NCBI GenBank assembly: GCA_035048485.1
Contig: CM068583.1
Location: forward strand, 31,547,005-31,611,004
Source of the DNA: Pteria penguin
Taxonomy: Eukaryota; Mollusca; Bivalvia; Pterioida; Pteriidae
DNA: 64,000 nt
Direction of reading: 5' to 3'
Positions 13,615 to 25,104 of this stretch are shown piece by piece. How positions within the stretch are numbered: the first letter of the stretch is position 1; every line of letters starts with the position of its first letter. The notes below the pieces were generated by a model. It worked only from the letters and a program-made list of their open reading frames with translations. It made no database searches and was not told where the DNA came from. The position numbers and the translations under genes are program-made.

Positions 13615-14560
13615 CGTCCGTCATTAGACGGGACGTATTATGTAATGGCGCTGTCCGTCCGTCCGTCCGGGGTCATGTTTTCCGGACTTTTTTGCCGTCT
13701 TTCAAGATATTGAGTTGAAATTTGGTATATAGCTTTATTTCAAGCGGCGTCAGTACCAGTTCGAGTTTTTTAACGATTGACCTACTTTTGACGGATTTAT
13801 GGCCCTTGGACTTATAAATTTCAAATTTAAAAAAAAAATTCCATTAAAAATCTATTTTTTGTCAAAACATTATGAAATTTCTCATGAAACAAGTAAAGTG
13901 TACCAACTATCAAGTATGTTACGGTTTTTAATATCATTTTCTTCATTTTTGAGAAATTTATAATTTTAGGGGGGGGGGCGGAGGTTGACCATATGTCCTA
14001 TGTCATGTTTTCCGGACTTTTTTTGCCGTCTTTCAAGATATTGAGTTGAAATTTGGTATATAGCTTTATTCCAAGCGGCGTCAGTACCAGTTCGAGTTTT
14101 GTTACGATTGACCTACTTTTGACGGATTTATGGCCCTTGGACTTAAAAATTTCAAGATTTTGTTTTGAAAATTCATTAAAAATCTAATTTTTGTAAAAAC
14201 ATTATGAAATTTACCATGAAACAAGTAAAATGTACCAACTTCCACATATTTTACAGGTATTGATATCTTTTTCTTCATTTTTTGAGGAATTTATCATTTT
14301 AGGAGGGGGGATGTTAGGAGGGGGGCTTGTACCAAAAAATTTCAAGTTTTTTTTTGCAGGTCAAGTTCCAAGATGGGTTGGATAGGACCATTTCTGCAGG
14401 AGTTATTGCCCTAGGACTTATTCCTATGATAAAATGCTATGAAACGCAATTAACTTCAGTATACGTCAAATGTTTTTCATGAAAATCATGCCAAATGCGA
14501 ATTGATCCTGTCCGAATTAAGCGACGGGCGTATTATGCCACGCTAGGCGTTGCTCTTGTT
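13615..14560 (+). repeat. Interspersed repeat with an internal 330-bp direct duplication
   Basis: The element opens near GACGGGACGTATTATG and a CCGTC run (13640-13670) and closes near GACGGGCGTATTATGCC (14523-14540). Inside, a block beginning GTCATGTTTTCCGGAC occurs at 13672 and again at 14002, a 330-bp period. Both copies carry the same words: CTTTCAAGATATTGAGTTG, GGCGTCAGTACCAGTTCGAG and GACGGATTTATGGCCCTTGG. No open frame is conserved. CCGTC/TCTGTC openings of this kind recur near 16497, 19190 and 51120. This is a non-coding interspersed repeat of unknown class. Confidence 0.75.
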
Positions 14561-15844
14561 TAACTTGATTTGGGCGTCATTTATGTAATAATTTGGATAA
14601 ACTTAAAGGAGCATGGTCTGATTGAAGTCGGGGAAAGTATTAAAAAATGTAAACGGATTTCTTAAACGGCAATCGATTGCTAGTACGTGTAAGATGTGTA
14701 AAAAGTATCGTTACCAAAGTCGATGTCGTTAACGAGATATGCCCGTTTTAAATTTGCAACATAACAAGGCCAACTCCTTGAATATTGATGAGGTCGGTCA
14801 GAGGAAATCACGTGACAATGAAACTCGTGCTCTACCCGATTCTAACATTTGTTCCACATTTCTTTTTTTTTTTTTTGGCCTCTGAGTCTGTGTATAGCTA
14901 TTTTCTACCACACTTTTGCTTTTATCGTACTCGTATTCCTCCATGTGAACCATTTTTGTGGTTTTCTACAGTGAATATTCGCCTTATTTGGGGAATTGAT
15001 ACCAACCGAATTTAATTCGACTCAATTACCTTTATTCTACGAAAACATTGAGGGATTTTAGTTTTAAATTTTGCAATTAACACAAAGTTTATAATTTATG
15101 TAATACAGGAAAAATAAGATATTGTCGTAATTTATCCTTTTCATGCTAAAATTTTCCAGTCTCGGACTATGTCCCTTTAAAGTACTATTAGAATGGTTGG
15201 AGATTTTGCATTCTAATAAAATCCCAATTGAATAGTAATAAAATTCATAAAAAATAACCAACGTTTTGGTTTCTGTATTTCTCTGAGAGATATCTAAAAT
15301 ATCCCATTTTCCCGATTTTACGATAAAAATCCCGAATAGAATAAAGCCTTGTGTGGAATTCGCTTTGCAATTCGGCCATACCGTCTTAAGTGGTTACTTG
15401 TTAAGTATTAATGTTGTACATTTGACAGAATTTAGATAAATAATAGGTACTTTTAAGAAGTGGAATGTTATAAGAATTTCAAATTTTTTTATTCATTTTG
15501 AAGATTTTCAGTATAAACAAAAGGATCGGGTTGGGTTGCGCTGAAAGTACTCAGGCGAGCGATATCCGCACATGAGGGCCTCTTATTAATGTGTGCATTA
15601 TTTGTGTACAAGAATCATGGCGCTCGAGAGTTGCAGCCCTGAAATCAAGCGAGGGATGTTTTATGCAGTATAAACGTTGCCCTGGTCACTGTCTTATCGA
15701 TCACACCGAATTCGAATTCTGAACATCTCGGATTTGAACCACATATCCTACTGTTTTATCAGTTATCTTCAAAAGATATGAACCATATAATGACAGTTTT
15801 AATGGATTTAACATTAATATCTTTAAATCTTTAAATTTTAACAG
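14561..15844. other. Upstream region of the SLC22-type gene
   Basis: No coding sequence recognised. A promoter and a 5'-UTR exon should lie here or further upstream, because the start codon follows a splice-acceptor-like sequence (TTTTAACAG at 15836-15844). I cannot locate the first exon or a TATA box with confidence. Confidence 0.35.
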
Positions 15845-15847
15845 ACC

Positions 15848-16159
15848 ATGTCAAGCGTCAGTGAATATCTGGAACAAATTTTGGTTGAGAGTGGAGGATT
15901 TGGTCGCTTCCAAATAGCACAATTCTTGGCCATTATTGGTAGCAAGATCTCGATAACATGGAGCTTACTAATGATGGCATTTGCTGGAGCCACACCAGAA
16001 TGGTGGTGTAGCTGGAATAATGTGACAGGAACAGGAAGTGCGGATGATAATATCAGTATGATAAAGGTTGAAGAAGCTTGTCAGATAACAGTCAATGGGT
16101 CATCGCAGACATGTCCTTCTATATCATTTAACACGGACATGCGGACAATAGTCAGTGAG
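15848..16159 (+). CDS. SLC22-type gene, coding exon 1
   Basis: 104 codons, ending in phase 0 before GTACAT. Encodes the cytoplasmic N-terminus (SEYLEQILVESGGFGRFQ), helix 1 and the glycosylated extracellular loop with its cysteines. The open frame runs on past the donor, but the protein similarity stops here. Confidence 0.9.
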
Positions 16160-18724
16160 GTACATACTTTTATTGTATATCTGTGGTAAAGAAACATAAG
16201 AGTATTCATCATCAATCTTCCTTTGAGTAATATATACCAAACGAATGTCAAAATTTGCAACCGCTCATCATTAAGTATAATTGATTATTTATATTAATCA
16301 TAATCGTCATGAAAACGAGGTATTATGATTGAAAGTTCTCTATTACAGGCGTTCTCTTTGTAAACATTTCCTATTTTCAACTGTGTATTCAAAAGTAATG
16401 GGCCTTTTTCAACCATTGCTTGTACATTTATCCTTGGGTATAAAAATTCTTTTTTTAAGTGCCCATGAAAACTTTCTGGGGAACATATAGTCATTATGTG
16501 TCTGTCCGTCTGTCTGCAGTCCACCGAACTTATACCTCCTAAACCGTTCATCAGAATTTGATAATACTTCACACAATGGTCACTGTGGTTATGGGCTTTC
16601 AAACAAAAGTCATTTAGATAAATTCTGAAAGGTCAAAGTCACTCAGAACATAGAACTCTCAAGATAAAAAAAGGGTTTAAATTTTAGTGAATTCTCAGTT
16701 GTCAATGAAAATACTTCTCACAAATTTCAAATGCTATTTTCATTTTGATCTTGACGTTGGACTTTGGCCTACTTTTCGGAAACCTAAACCTTGTTTACAT
16801 GATTGAACGGTATGAAGTCCTCAGGATTAGAGCTTTTATTACATCTGCAATACATTTCTTGTCTTCGTTGAGAAAGAATAAAAGTTAAAATATGATAAGA
16901 TAGAGAAATTAAAGAAACAGTGGGTATCACCTGGTTATGATATATTTCAGTGGCAGTTAGTATGTGACGCCAAATGGATTACAGCTACAGTGACCTCCAT
17001 TCAGATGGCGGGACTGGGCCTGAGCGGTTTCCTCTCTGGTCAGATGGCGGATACCATCGGTCGACGACCAATCTACTTTGGTTCCCTTGTACTGATGTCG
17101 GTAGCCAATGTTGTAGCTGGACTCTCAGCCTCTTGGGTCATGTTTGCCGTTTCAAGGTTTTTCATAGGACTAGGTTGCGGAATGTACCTGACGGTGTTCT
17201 ACAATTATCAGATAGAGTTTACACCAATCAAATACCGTCCGCTACAGATCGCAATCCCTGATTGGTCTTTGTGGGCTGCCGCATTTGGGTTATTTGCTTG
17301 GATTTTACATGACTGGTCACATCTTCACATTCTTACTGGAGCAGTTACTGGTGCTTATGTGTTCAGTTGGTGGTAAGTTTTATACCGGTAAACGTGTTGT
17401 ATGAAACATGAACTACTCTGTATTGTTGTAAACGAATGCATATTTTTAATTCATTAAGTTCATATTTGAAAGATTAAGGCCATACATTGTAAAGAGTTTT
17501 ATTTATACTGATGAAACAATAAAATACGGGTTGTTTTGTCGCATGTGCCTTTATTTGATTTACTTAAATTATACTGTATACTTTACTAAAAATCCAAAAC
17601 ATAGGATACCAGTAATATTGTATAAATGGCTTATTTAAAAGGTTAATGCCCGAGAGTTTTCGATGGCTTGTTTCTAATGGTCGACTTAAAGAAGCAGAGC
17701 TAGTTATTAAAAGAATAGCAACATTCAACAAAAAACCAGTTCCCAATCTACATCGCCTGGCTTCCATAGTTGCCAACGACGTTAGTTTGGTCAATGATAA
17801 AAAGTATACTTACTTCGATCTCTTCCGGAACCGCTCTACACTCAAGCGAACAGTTTTGGCCGCGGCAGGTTGGTGAGTATATCTATGGAATAAACTTGGC
17901 TTCAGACATCAGTGTTAGCAATTTATAATTAGGCGACGTCATGTGTTTTGGGTCTTTTCATCATTCAGAGTTAGTTCCCATTAGGGCAGGTATCTGACGT
18001 CACACCATAATGACGTAGAGAGGTTTATGGAAACCAATACAGAATCACGGGATGTATTTTCAGAACGATTGTATGACGTCAAAACCATTGATACACCTAT
18101 TCAATGGGAAAGTAACTCTTAATACAAGTCATAAAAATAATATTGAAAAAAGACATACAAATCGTTTCCCCTTCGGACGTAATTCATCTTGTGCACAATT
18201 TTGTTTGTATGTTTTTGACCCAAATAAAAAAAATACCCGAGTACCCAAATAATATTCCAATAACAGACATGGCTGCCCATTTGTGTAATCTCGACCTAGT
18301 TATCTAAATATTGAGTTTTTAATCTATTGAGAGCAACTTACTTCATTTACTAGTCCGAAATGTCGAGCACAAACGTAGGACTGTGGTCTGAATTCCTCAA
18401 ATAGAAGTAACATTTTACTACTCACAATTCACTTGTTTACATTACATTGTTTACACTTTTGTTTACAAAATATTAATTGGTATTAACAATACGCAATGTC
18501 ACCCCGTAAAGAATGTAATATTTATATATATTTATTATATATATTATTTATATTATATTACATTCTGTTGTTTTGTACATACAGACTTTTAACGGCAATT
18601 GTTACTGTGCAATTGGTTTTTTTTTTGTCACGGTCACCACTCGATATTTCGATGGCCCAGTAGTCCGAAAGTTCGATACTCCAAAGGTCCGATAGTCGGA
18701 AGGCCCGATAGTCCAAAAGTCATA

Positions 18725-18779
<55 letters not shown>

Positions 18780-21700
18780 CATGTGTAATTAATAAAACTA
18801 AATAAATTACACCAGTCAAAATTTTCGACAATTTCAGTGGTAGGTCTTCCTTATAGCGGGTCTTCGGACTATGGGCCCTTCGAACTATTTGGCCTTCAGT
18901 GTATCGAGCCTTCACACTATCGGAACTTTAGTATATCGAACATTCGGTCGGACTATCAAGCATTCCAACTATTGGGCCTTTGGACCATCGGCCCTTCGGA
19001 CTTTTGGCTCTTTGGACTTCGGAATATCGGATAGTCAGCATTTGTCACCCAGTTAAGAATATACTATCTATATTATACTACATTCTATATGTTTTGTACG
19101 TAAACTTACAAGCTCTGGTGTGATTACTGTTAATCTACGATTTTCATGCCCCCGGATCGATAGATCGGAGGCATATTATTTTGTCCTGTCTGTTCGTCTG
19201 TCTGTTGTCAACTTTAACCTTGGCTATTATTTTTTAACCGTGAGGTACAGAGACTTCATATTTAACTTGCATACTCAACTAATAAAGCCCTTTCAAATGA
19301 CACCAACATCGATTACCTTTTGACCTTGACCTTCACGCAAAAAATAAGTTTTTGGACTTTGGTGCCGCCTGGGACATTAGTGTTTCACAAACACAGCTTG
19401 TTTGTATTTTGTGAATGTCAATCCGTAACAAATGTTATATTCCTATAATAGTACGTTCTACCTTTTTTGTGGCTACTACTGCAGGCTGTCTTGTGGCTAT
19501 TGTTACTATGCGATCTCTTACGGTGTGGAGCAGTTGACGGGAAACATCTACATCAATATGTTTCTTCTCAGTGTGGTCGACATACCAGCCCTTATGGCCA
19601 CCATGTTCTTGAACAATAGGTAAATAAAGATTCCTATGTTTTGTTGTATATTATAATTGGTACTCTTGTATGTTTATAAATAGATCTCAAAACTTCATTA
19701 GTGCTAGATTTAAAAAGTTTGTAATTCTGTTGTCATTTTTAAATATAGGAAAACACATAAATGGTTTTCATTACTTCAAATGTTGAGAAGAGAACTTTAA
19801 TTTAGAATAATTTAATTTTTTATGAAACAAGAAATTTGATTGGCCGTTGAATGCATATTATAGCTTCATAAATTGGTTTGGTCGGTTGCTAGGAGCAACC
19901 AGTTATGCAGATATTTTCCTCCGCTCTTGTTGTTACATCTTCATTTACAGTTTAAAAAAGAATCTAATGTTATTAATTCAAATTATTCCAGTCTTTAAGT
20001 AAATTATAAGGATTAACTTAAACAATTTTGCAACATTGGGTTCGCGGATTATAAAGTGTGCACCGCCTCAAACCATATTATATCTCAATAAATTGCAAAA
20101 TTGTCAAAGTTAATCTTTAAATATTTACTTTGAAAAAGCAACATGCATTTGCCATTCTTCTTCTATTATACACATACAAATGTGAAGATAAGATAATAGG
20201 ATGTACACAATTTTTGCAGGTTTGGTCGACGCTGGACTTGTTTTTCGTTCTTTATTATTGGTTCCATTGCTACATTTTCTGTCGGTATATCACAGGTTCT
20301 GGGTACGTTACATTGCGGTTATCAATGGTTCAATTCATTTTACATATATCGAAGAAATATTAAGATGAATTTAAACAGAAATTCACATCAATTTATTCCA
20401 TGCGTATTCAGATACAAAATAAAAAGTAATAAATTCGGTTTTGGTGATATATAGTAACATATATTATAAAAAATGGTTATGATATGGCTATTTAACGATT
20501 TCATCTTACAGTTATGAAAGCTTTAAAATAATTATTCATTCATCAGCCACTCTTTAAAACTTGATAGTAGTGTTTAGAACACACAGTAATTTATACTGTT
20601 ATTTATTTTACATTACCATATAGATATAGATGAGTCGATACAAGGAAGAATGATAAATGGTTTCGCACTGGCAGCCAAGCTTGGCGTGTCGGCAGCATGG
20701 GGGGCTTTAATGACCTTCACCACAGAGATTTATCCCACAGTAGTGAGGTGAATATCGGCTTAAAGTTATCCACTGTTTTCTATTGTAGTTCATTGTCATT
20801 ACGTTTTCATATGCGCCATGTGTTTACTTTGACACTTGTTATGGGAAAATGTCAGCTTTAGTGAAGTATATTGGGACATTTGTATAACATTGCCTAATGA
20901 TATTGAATGGTCAAAAATAACGTATCACTACATATCTTAAACGTCAAGGACCATTGAAAAAAAAAATATTAGATTACCGACCATAATTATGACAATCATA
21001 TTTGATTTTTATTATTATTATTTTTTTTTTTTATTTATTTATTTATTTATTTAATTTTTTTTTTTTTGCGAATCTAAAGGGCTGATTAAGTTCAGTCATA
21101 TAAAAGAAACCTAATGAATTGGACAGCAAACAAGGATAACACAATACTCTTGCTCATTAAGTCACAAGAGAGTCAAATATTGTCAGTGGATGAAATACTA
21201 GTACCGGACAAGACGGATGTCATGCCTTTTACGTTAAAACCCAAAACTTAAAGCTGTATACCCTATGTTCGCATGTTATAGGTAAATTTATTCTAAATTG
21301 TTTTGATTATATGTATAAGCATAAAACGTATTTTAAAAAGGCCCTTGAAAATGTTGTGATCAAATTCGTCGTATTAAGTGAGATATGGCTGTCTGAAACG
21401 CGATGTTTGTAAACAGAATGTTTACCACCAACTTATCACGTGATCTAATTCGGAAGGCGCGTCATGGAAGGCGAGGTAAATAAACTTGAAGAGTAACTTT
21501 TAAAATCTGCATTCAAGTTTGCTAAAGTTAGTATTTACTGAAATTGATTTTTGTTTTTAAGTCTCCCTTCATCGTATTTGCTTTGATTAAACTGCGCATG
21601 CGCGAAGTCAGGTTATGGTTGTATTTATGGAATACCCTCTTTAGTTACGAAGTATTTTCTTTTTATTTTGATATTTCCGAAGGTTTGAAGCAACAAAAAA

Positions 21701-24493
21701 TGTTATTACCGCAAAGTTAATAACTTCAGATATAAGAGAAAAATACAGTTTTTTGTTTTACTTGCCATAATTTTTTAAATTATACCGATTTGTAGGGTAT
21801 ACAATTTTAAAAGAACTAGACAGAAAGGTAAAACACTAAAGTAACTGCCGCTATTTCATTATGGCACTCACAAAACATACCACAATGAAACTTATACAAT
21901 TGTGGAAATTAGGTACCAGGTACACTGAAGGAGTCTTCTGTTGGGAAAGCTACACCCGCCCAAAGACTCAGAACATATACAAAATGTATAGGCATGTCAT
22001 TGCACACAGGAGATAATGTGTATAACACTTATAGAGAATGTAACAACCACATAACATTAGAATCAAGTGTATATATAGAATAAGTGTCTTATTTTGTGTT
22101 TTCATGCAGGAATAAAGTACAATGGCTGATGCATTTATTAGATATAATGCGCGTTAGGGCATTACATCTCATAACTGCATCAGACATTGTACTTTATTCC
22201 TGCATGAAAACACAAAATAAGACACTTATTCTATATGTATGCGCTTTTAACGCCAAAATATCATACTGGAAACTTCCATTTCTTATTTATAAATTGCATC
22301 ATTAAATCATTCCGGAGGGAAGTTATAAATTGAAAGAAACAGCCGGTGTCCCATGACAACGTAACGTTTATCCAGAATGACATACTTTTGCCGAATGTCA
22401 AGGACTTTAGCGCAAAATATGACTTTAACGATGTCACGCAAGGTTGGAAATGTCGAACCTTTCATTATGATGTCCTAAGCTAAATAATCAAAAAGTCTGC
22501 CAAACATCGCTTTCTGTGTTGAAAAGTGGGTCAAATATAGGGCGTTATGACGTCACCGATCAATGTACTTTATACAGAAATAAAATTCATAGGTCTTGAA
22601 AGCTTTATCTCAGGCAATTACAGTGGTTGTGCATATATATATATATATACATATCAAGTATCAATCAGTAAGGAACATCCATTACAGAAGTGGGATCAAG
22701 AGCTGTTAGCATCCCCTGCTGACTGGTCACACCCGCCCTGATGCCATTTAAGCTAGTATTACTTATAGCAAAACTTATTACAATTCCACAATGAAAAGGA
22801 GTCTTTTTTCTAGATGATGCTTTGTTTTTGTTGGTTGGGGGTTTCTTCTTATTTTTTCCTATTTATTGATATATTTTTTCCTAATGTTGGCAATTTCGAT
22901 ATGATGAAGAAATCACAATGTACATTTCACACTAATTTCTAAAGAATTTTATACCTTTAAATTCATTAAAAGTGTGAAATATGGAATACTTCCTTTAATT
23001 TAGTACATCCAGTGAACTACAACCCACAGCCTTTATCAGAACCTGTAACATAATTAAAGCAGCGTGTGGTGCTTTTTCAATTTATCATAATCATATTCTT
23101 TATGCCATAATACCTTTCTCAATCTGGAAAGTACATGTAATATATCGTAAGCATACCAAACACTTGATCAGACTCTTAATTTTCAATAAAAACTAGTCAC
23201 ACAGTGTTGTTGATCCTCCGTCTGTCGTAGTACTTAGTTTGTGGAGATATACATGAAGATCTACCATCATACAGCTTATTGTTTGCTTAATGTTTTGTTA
23301 TAGTTTTACGTCATTCTAAGAATATTGCATATATACGAAGGCGACACCTGCTTGCCTCATTGTTTCATAATTTCATAACCCGAGGCAGTGACGTAAACCT
23401 TAACGCGGGGCCTAGGTTTATACTGTCTCACTTGGTGGTCACATAGGGAGGCAGAAAAATTAAATCACATTAAAAAAAATTCGAACCGGAAGCCGGGGTC
23501 GAACCAAAGTACTTCAAATTGTCCAATGTAACGATCCTGGACCATCATGCCCCTGAATTTATTTTATTTTTGACATTCTGGTCCTGCACTAGTTTAGTGA
23601 AGTATGAAGAAATTTACTTTGCTACATTTTGACTTTATTGTTTCTCTATTTCGCACAGAAACCTTGGCTATGGCATCCAAAATTCTGTTTCAAGAATTGG
23701 GGCCGTTATTGCTCCACATATAGTTCTCATAGTAAGTATCAATAGCAAGGCCTTTCCATGACCTTAATATTGTGTTAAGATATTAGTATTGCACAACTAG
23801 TTTTTTTTTTGTCTTTAAGTTTGTGAAGAAGCACAGATCTGATTACACAGCTTTATATAAATGCTTAACTCGATCTGTGTATTGAATTATGTATCAAAAT
23901 TAATGCTGTTTAAGAGATGAATTTTCTACAGAGATTTTAGACTAGATGTGTATTGTTTGCTAGAATGCTCCTATTCTCGCAGTAAATCAGCTGATGCTAT
24001 AAATGTTCTCTATATATTTCCGTTATATATATATTTTAAACACTTCACTTCAGAGAAATTATTTTACAGTAGCAACTTCTGTGGAAATCTACATGTATCA
24101 ATCAGTACTATAGTGTTATACAGTTAACAGCGAATAAGTGAATTCGTTACAGCACATTAAAATAAAACCTTTTACATACCTTTTTGCAATGGAAAATATA
24201 ACGCAGCAAGTTATAGGAATCAACGAAAAACTCTAAGTCCAACTATTGCAATTTATGCATGAGACGTTTTACATGACTTTTTGCAGAGCAAAGACGTAAC
24301 AGGCCTGATGTATTTTCTGTCCAGCGCTTTCATGCTGCTATCAGGAATTTGTTGTCTCCTTTTACCGGAAACTAAAGGTAGGACAATAGAAGATACCTTT
24401 AGTTCTGCGGCGTGTAATCAAGACGAACTGGAGAGTGATAATGGATTTTTACCAAAGACGTCATTAGAGAAAGACGAAGACTGTTGCTTATGA
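15848..24493 (+). CDS. SLC22-family organic ion transporter (organic cation transporter-like), 8 coding exons
   Basis: Exons 15848-16159, 16951-17372, 17642-17872, 19485-19619, 20220-20302, 20624-20747, 23659-23731 and 24287-24493 join with matching phases into 1,587 bases, about 528 aa. This is close to the usual SLC22 length of about 550. The protein is a 12-helix major facilitator carrier of the plasma membrane moving organic cations, anions or zwitterions; the substrate cannot be read from sequence. After helix 1 there is an extracellular loop with three N-glycosylation sequons (NVT, NIS, NGS). Between helices 2 and 3 lies the MFS signature GQMADTIGRRP (G134, D138, R142-R143). The long cytoplasmic loop carries PESFRWL (about 248-254), the SLC22 counterpart of PESPRWL. 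FGRRW and TTEIYPTVVRNLGYG follow in the second half, and PETKGRTIEDT ends the last helix. The closest named type is invertebrate organic cation transporter-like; an orthologue name is not justified. The start ATG (ACCATG) is the first in-frame one after an acceptor, so a 5' non-coding exon is likely. Confidence 0.93.
16450..16625. repeat. Interspersed repeat fragment in SLC22 intron 1
   Basis: Contains TGTCTGTCCGTCTGTCTGCA and a following AT-rich section (CCTCCTAAACCGTTCATCAG) that resembles 51120-51200 (GTCTTAAATCGTTGATTAGAA). Probably a decayed member of the same interspersed family. Confidence 0.5.
16951..17372 (+). CDS. SLC22-type gene, coding exon 2
   Basis: Preceded by ATATATTTCAG, followed by GTAAGT, ends in phase 2. 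Covers helices 2-6: WQLVCDAKW, GQMADTIGRRP, the FTPIKYRPLQI loop and HDWSHLHILTGA, which matches the SLC22 pattern of IRDW-H-L. Confidence 0.93.
17642..17872 (+). CDS. SLC22-type gene, coding exon 3
   Basis: Acceptor TTTAAAAG is weak in pyrimidines; donor GTGAGT. Phase 2 in and phase 2 out. Encodes PESFRWLVSNGRLKEAELVI, the central cytoplasmic loop and the beginning of helix 7. Confidence 0.9.
18632..19045. repeat. Foldback of short GGCCCGATAGTCCGAA-type units around an (AAT)n core
   Basis: The left part (18640-18722) reads as iterated words such as AGTCCGAAAGTTCGATA and GGCCCGATAGTCCAAAAG. The right part (18838-19045) is built of their reverse complements, such as GGTCTTCGGACTATGGGCCC and TTGGACTTCGG. 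Between them lies (AAT)n at 18726-18778. The unit length is about 10-12 bases and variable, so pairing would be imperfect. Confidence 0.75.
18726..18778. repeat. (AAT)n microsatellite
   Basis: About 18 uninterrupted AAT trinucleotides. Confidence 0.97.
19485..19619 (+). CDS. SLC22-type gene, coding exon 4
   Basis: Acceptor CTACTACTGCAG, donor GTAAAT, phase 2 to phase 2. Encodes helices 7-8, including YYAISYGVEQLTGNIYINMF, the counterpart of the SLC22 GNIYLN-F segment. Confidence 0.9.
   Translation, partial: AVLWLLLLCDLLRCGAVDGKHLHQYVSSQCGRHTSPYGHHVLEQ
20220..20302 (+). CDS. SLC22-type gene, coding exon 5
   Basis: Acceptor TTTTTGCAG, donor GTACGT. Encodes FGRRWTCFSFFIIGS, the second-half GRR loop and helix 9. 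The end at 20302 was chosen because it gives the phase needed by exon 6. An earlier GT at 20296 would break the frame. Confidence 0.8.
20624..20747 (+). CDS. SLC22-type gene, coding exon 6
   Basis: Encodes MINGFALAAKLGVSAAWGAL and TTEIYPTVVR, the helix 10-11 region with the SLC22 TAELYPTVVRN motif. The acceptor is ambiguous: ATATAG occurs twice in a row, and starts at 20624 or 20630 both keep the frame, differing by two residues. Confidence 0.85.
22074..22235. repeat. Near-perfect inverted repeat, 60-bp arms
   Basis: The arms 22074-22133 and 22176-22235 are reverse complements at 59 of 60 positions (one mismatch, in AATGGCTG versus AATGTCTG), with a 42-bp loop. A transcript would fold into one long hairpin. 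The arms are too similar to be old, so this is a recent inverted duplication or a young foldback element. Confidence 0.93.
23300..23556 (-). mobile_element. Diverged tRNA-derived SINE (copy 2)
   Basis: Read on the - strand it has an A-box-like TGGTCCAGGATCG, a B box GGTTCGACCCC, a CTGCCTCGGGTT segment and a GACGTAAAACTATAAC tail, in the same order as the better-preserved SINE copies. Divergence is high, so this is an older insertion. Confidence 0.65.
23659..23731 (+). CDS. SLC22-type gene, coding exon 7
   Basis: Acceptor TTTCGCACAG, donor GTAAGT. Short 73-base exon encoding NLGYGIQNSVSRIGAVIAP (helix 11). It completes the Arg codon split at the exon 6 end. Confidence 0.9.
24287..24493 (+). 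CDS. SLC22-type gene, last coding exon
   Basis: Acceptor CTTTTTGCAG. Encodes helix 12, PETKGRTIEDT and an acidic cytoplasmic tail rich in Asp and Glu, with the stop codon at 24491-24493. Confidence 0.92.
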   Translation, partial: SKDVTGLMYFLSSAFMLLSGICCLLLPETKGRTIEDTFSSAACNQDELESDNGFLPKTSLEKDEDCCL

Positions 24494-24589
24494 AAATAAT
24501 TTTGACACCACCATAAATGATTTTTATACATGCATAATTTTTGTTTATGGTCAAAGTTATCTTATTTGTATACTATGTACACTTTTTAG

Positions 24590-24595
24590 AATAAA
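24590..24595 (+). terminator. Poly(A) signal AATAAA, SLC22-type gene
   Basis: The first AATAAA about 100 bases after the stop codon. A second one at 24738-24743 is also possible. Confidence 0.6.
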
Positions 24596-24934
24596 ACTGC
24601 CTACTACTGCATGTATACAATGTAGAATGGCGCAAGATTTTTTTACACGGTTGATTAATAATTTCTATTCTCATATATGATTTCTATTCACCTGTAGGAT
24701 CTTATACTGGTATAAATTAGTAAAATGCAGAATGCACAATAAAAATTGAAATATTTACTCTATAAAGTGTTCCTCCAATTACGAATTTAATTGGTGTATC
24801 AGGTACATGCGGTAAAGATTTATGAAGAAAAACTTTTTGTCAAAATAAATTTTTGCTACTATTAACAGTTTGTTCAAATGGTACATCGAAGATTTTATTA
24901 GGTGCCTAAAAATGGAAAGATAAAATCTTTGTTC

Positions 24935-25104
24935 GACTTGCTCAAGTCTCTATGTTATGTTTTCATTAATAACTATTCGCTATAATACGTTAGATATTTG
25001 TGAAACATCTATGTTCTAGAGAAATGCAGTATGACAACGACCAGAATTTCATATAAGGGACATTATGAGTTAATATACTCTTAACATAGAGACTTGAGCA
25101 AGTC
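24935..25104. repeat. Foldback element with 23-bp perfect terminal inverted repeats
   Basis: GACTTGCTCAAGTCTCTATG at 24935 is matched by its reverse complement ending at 25104. Both arms are 23 bp and identical, and the total length is 170 bp. The first 14 bases are themselves nearly palindromic. MITE-like, non-coding. Confidence 0.82.

Larger units (their letters stand above)
17873..19484. other. SLC22 intron 3 with stacked repeats
   Basis: A repeat-dense 1.6-kb intron. It holds the GGCCCGATAGTCC foldback (18632-19045), an (AAT)n tract, three diverged copies of a segment near 18495, 19040 and 19415 (ATGTCA-CCC-GTAA-GAATGTAATAT type), and a CCCCGGATCGATAGATCGGAGG repeat with TCTGTC motifs at 19148-19340. 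No exon seen. Confidence 0.6.
20748..23658. other. SLC22 intron 6
   Basis: The largest intron of this gene (2.9 kb). It contains the 60-bp-arm inverted repeat, a diverged SINE on the reverse strand, an A/T homopolymer-rich patch (21010-21070), and a GGTCACACCCGCC repeat end (22728-22742) also seen at 38197-38220. No exon seen. Confidence 0.6.
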
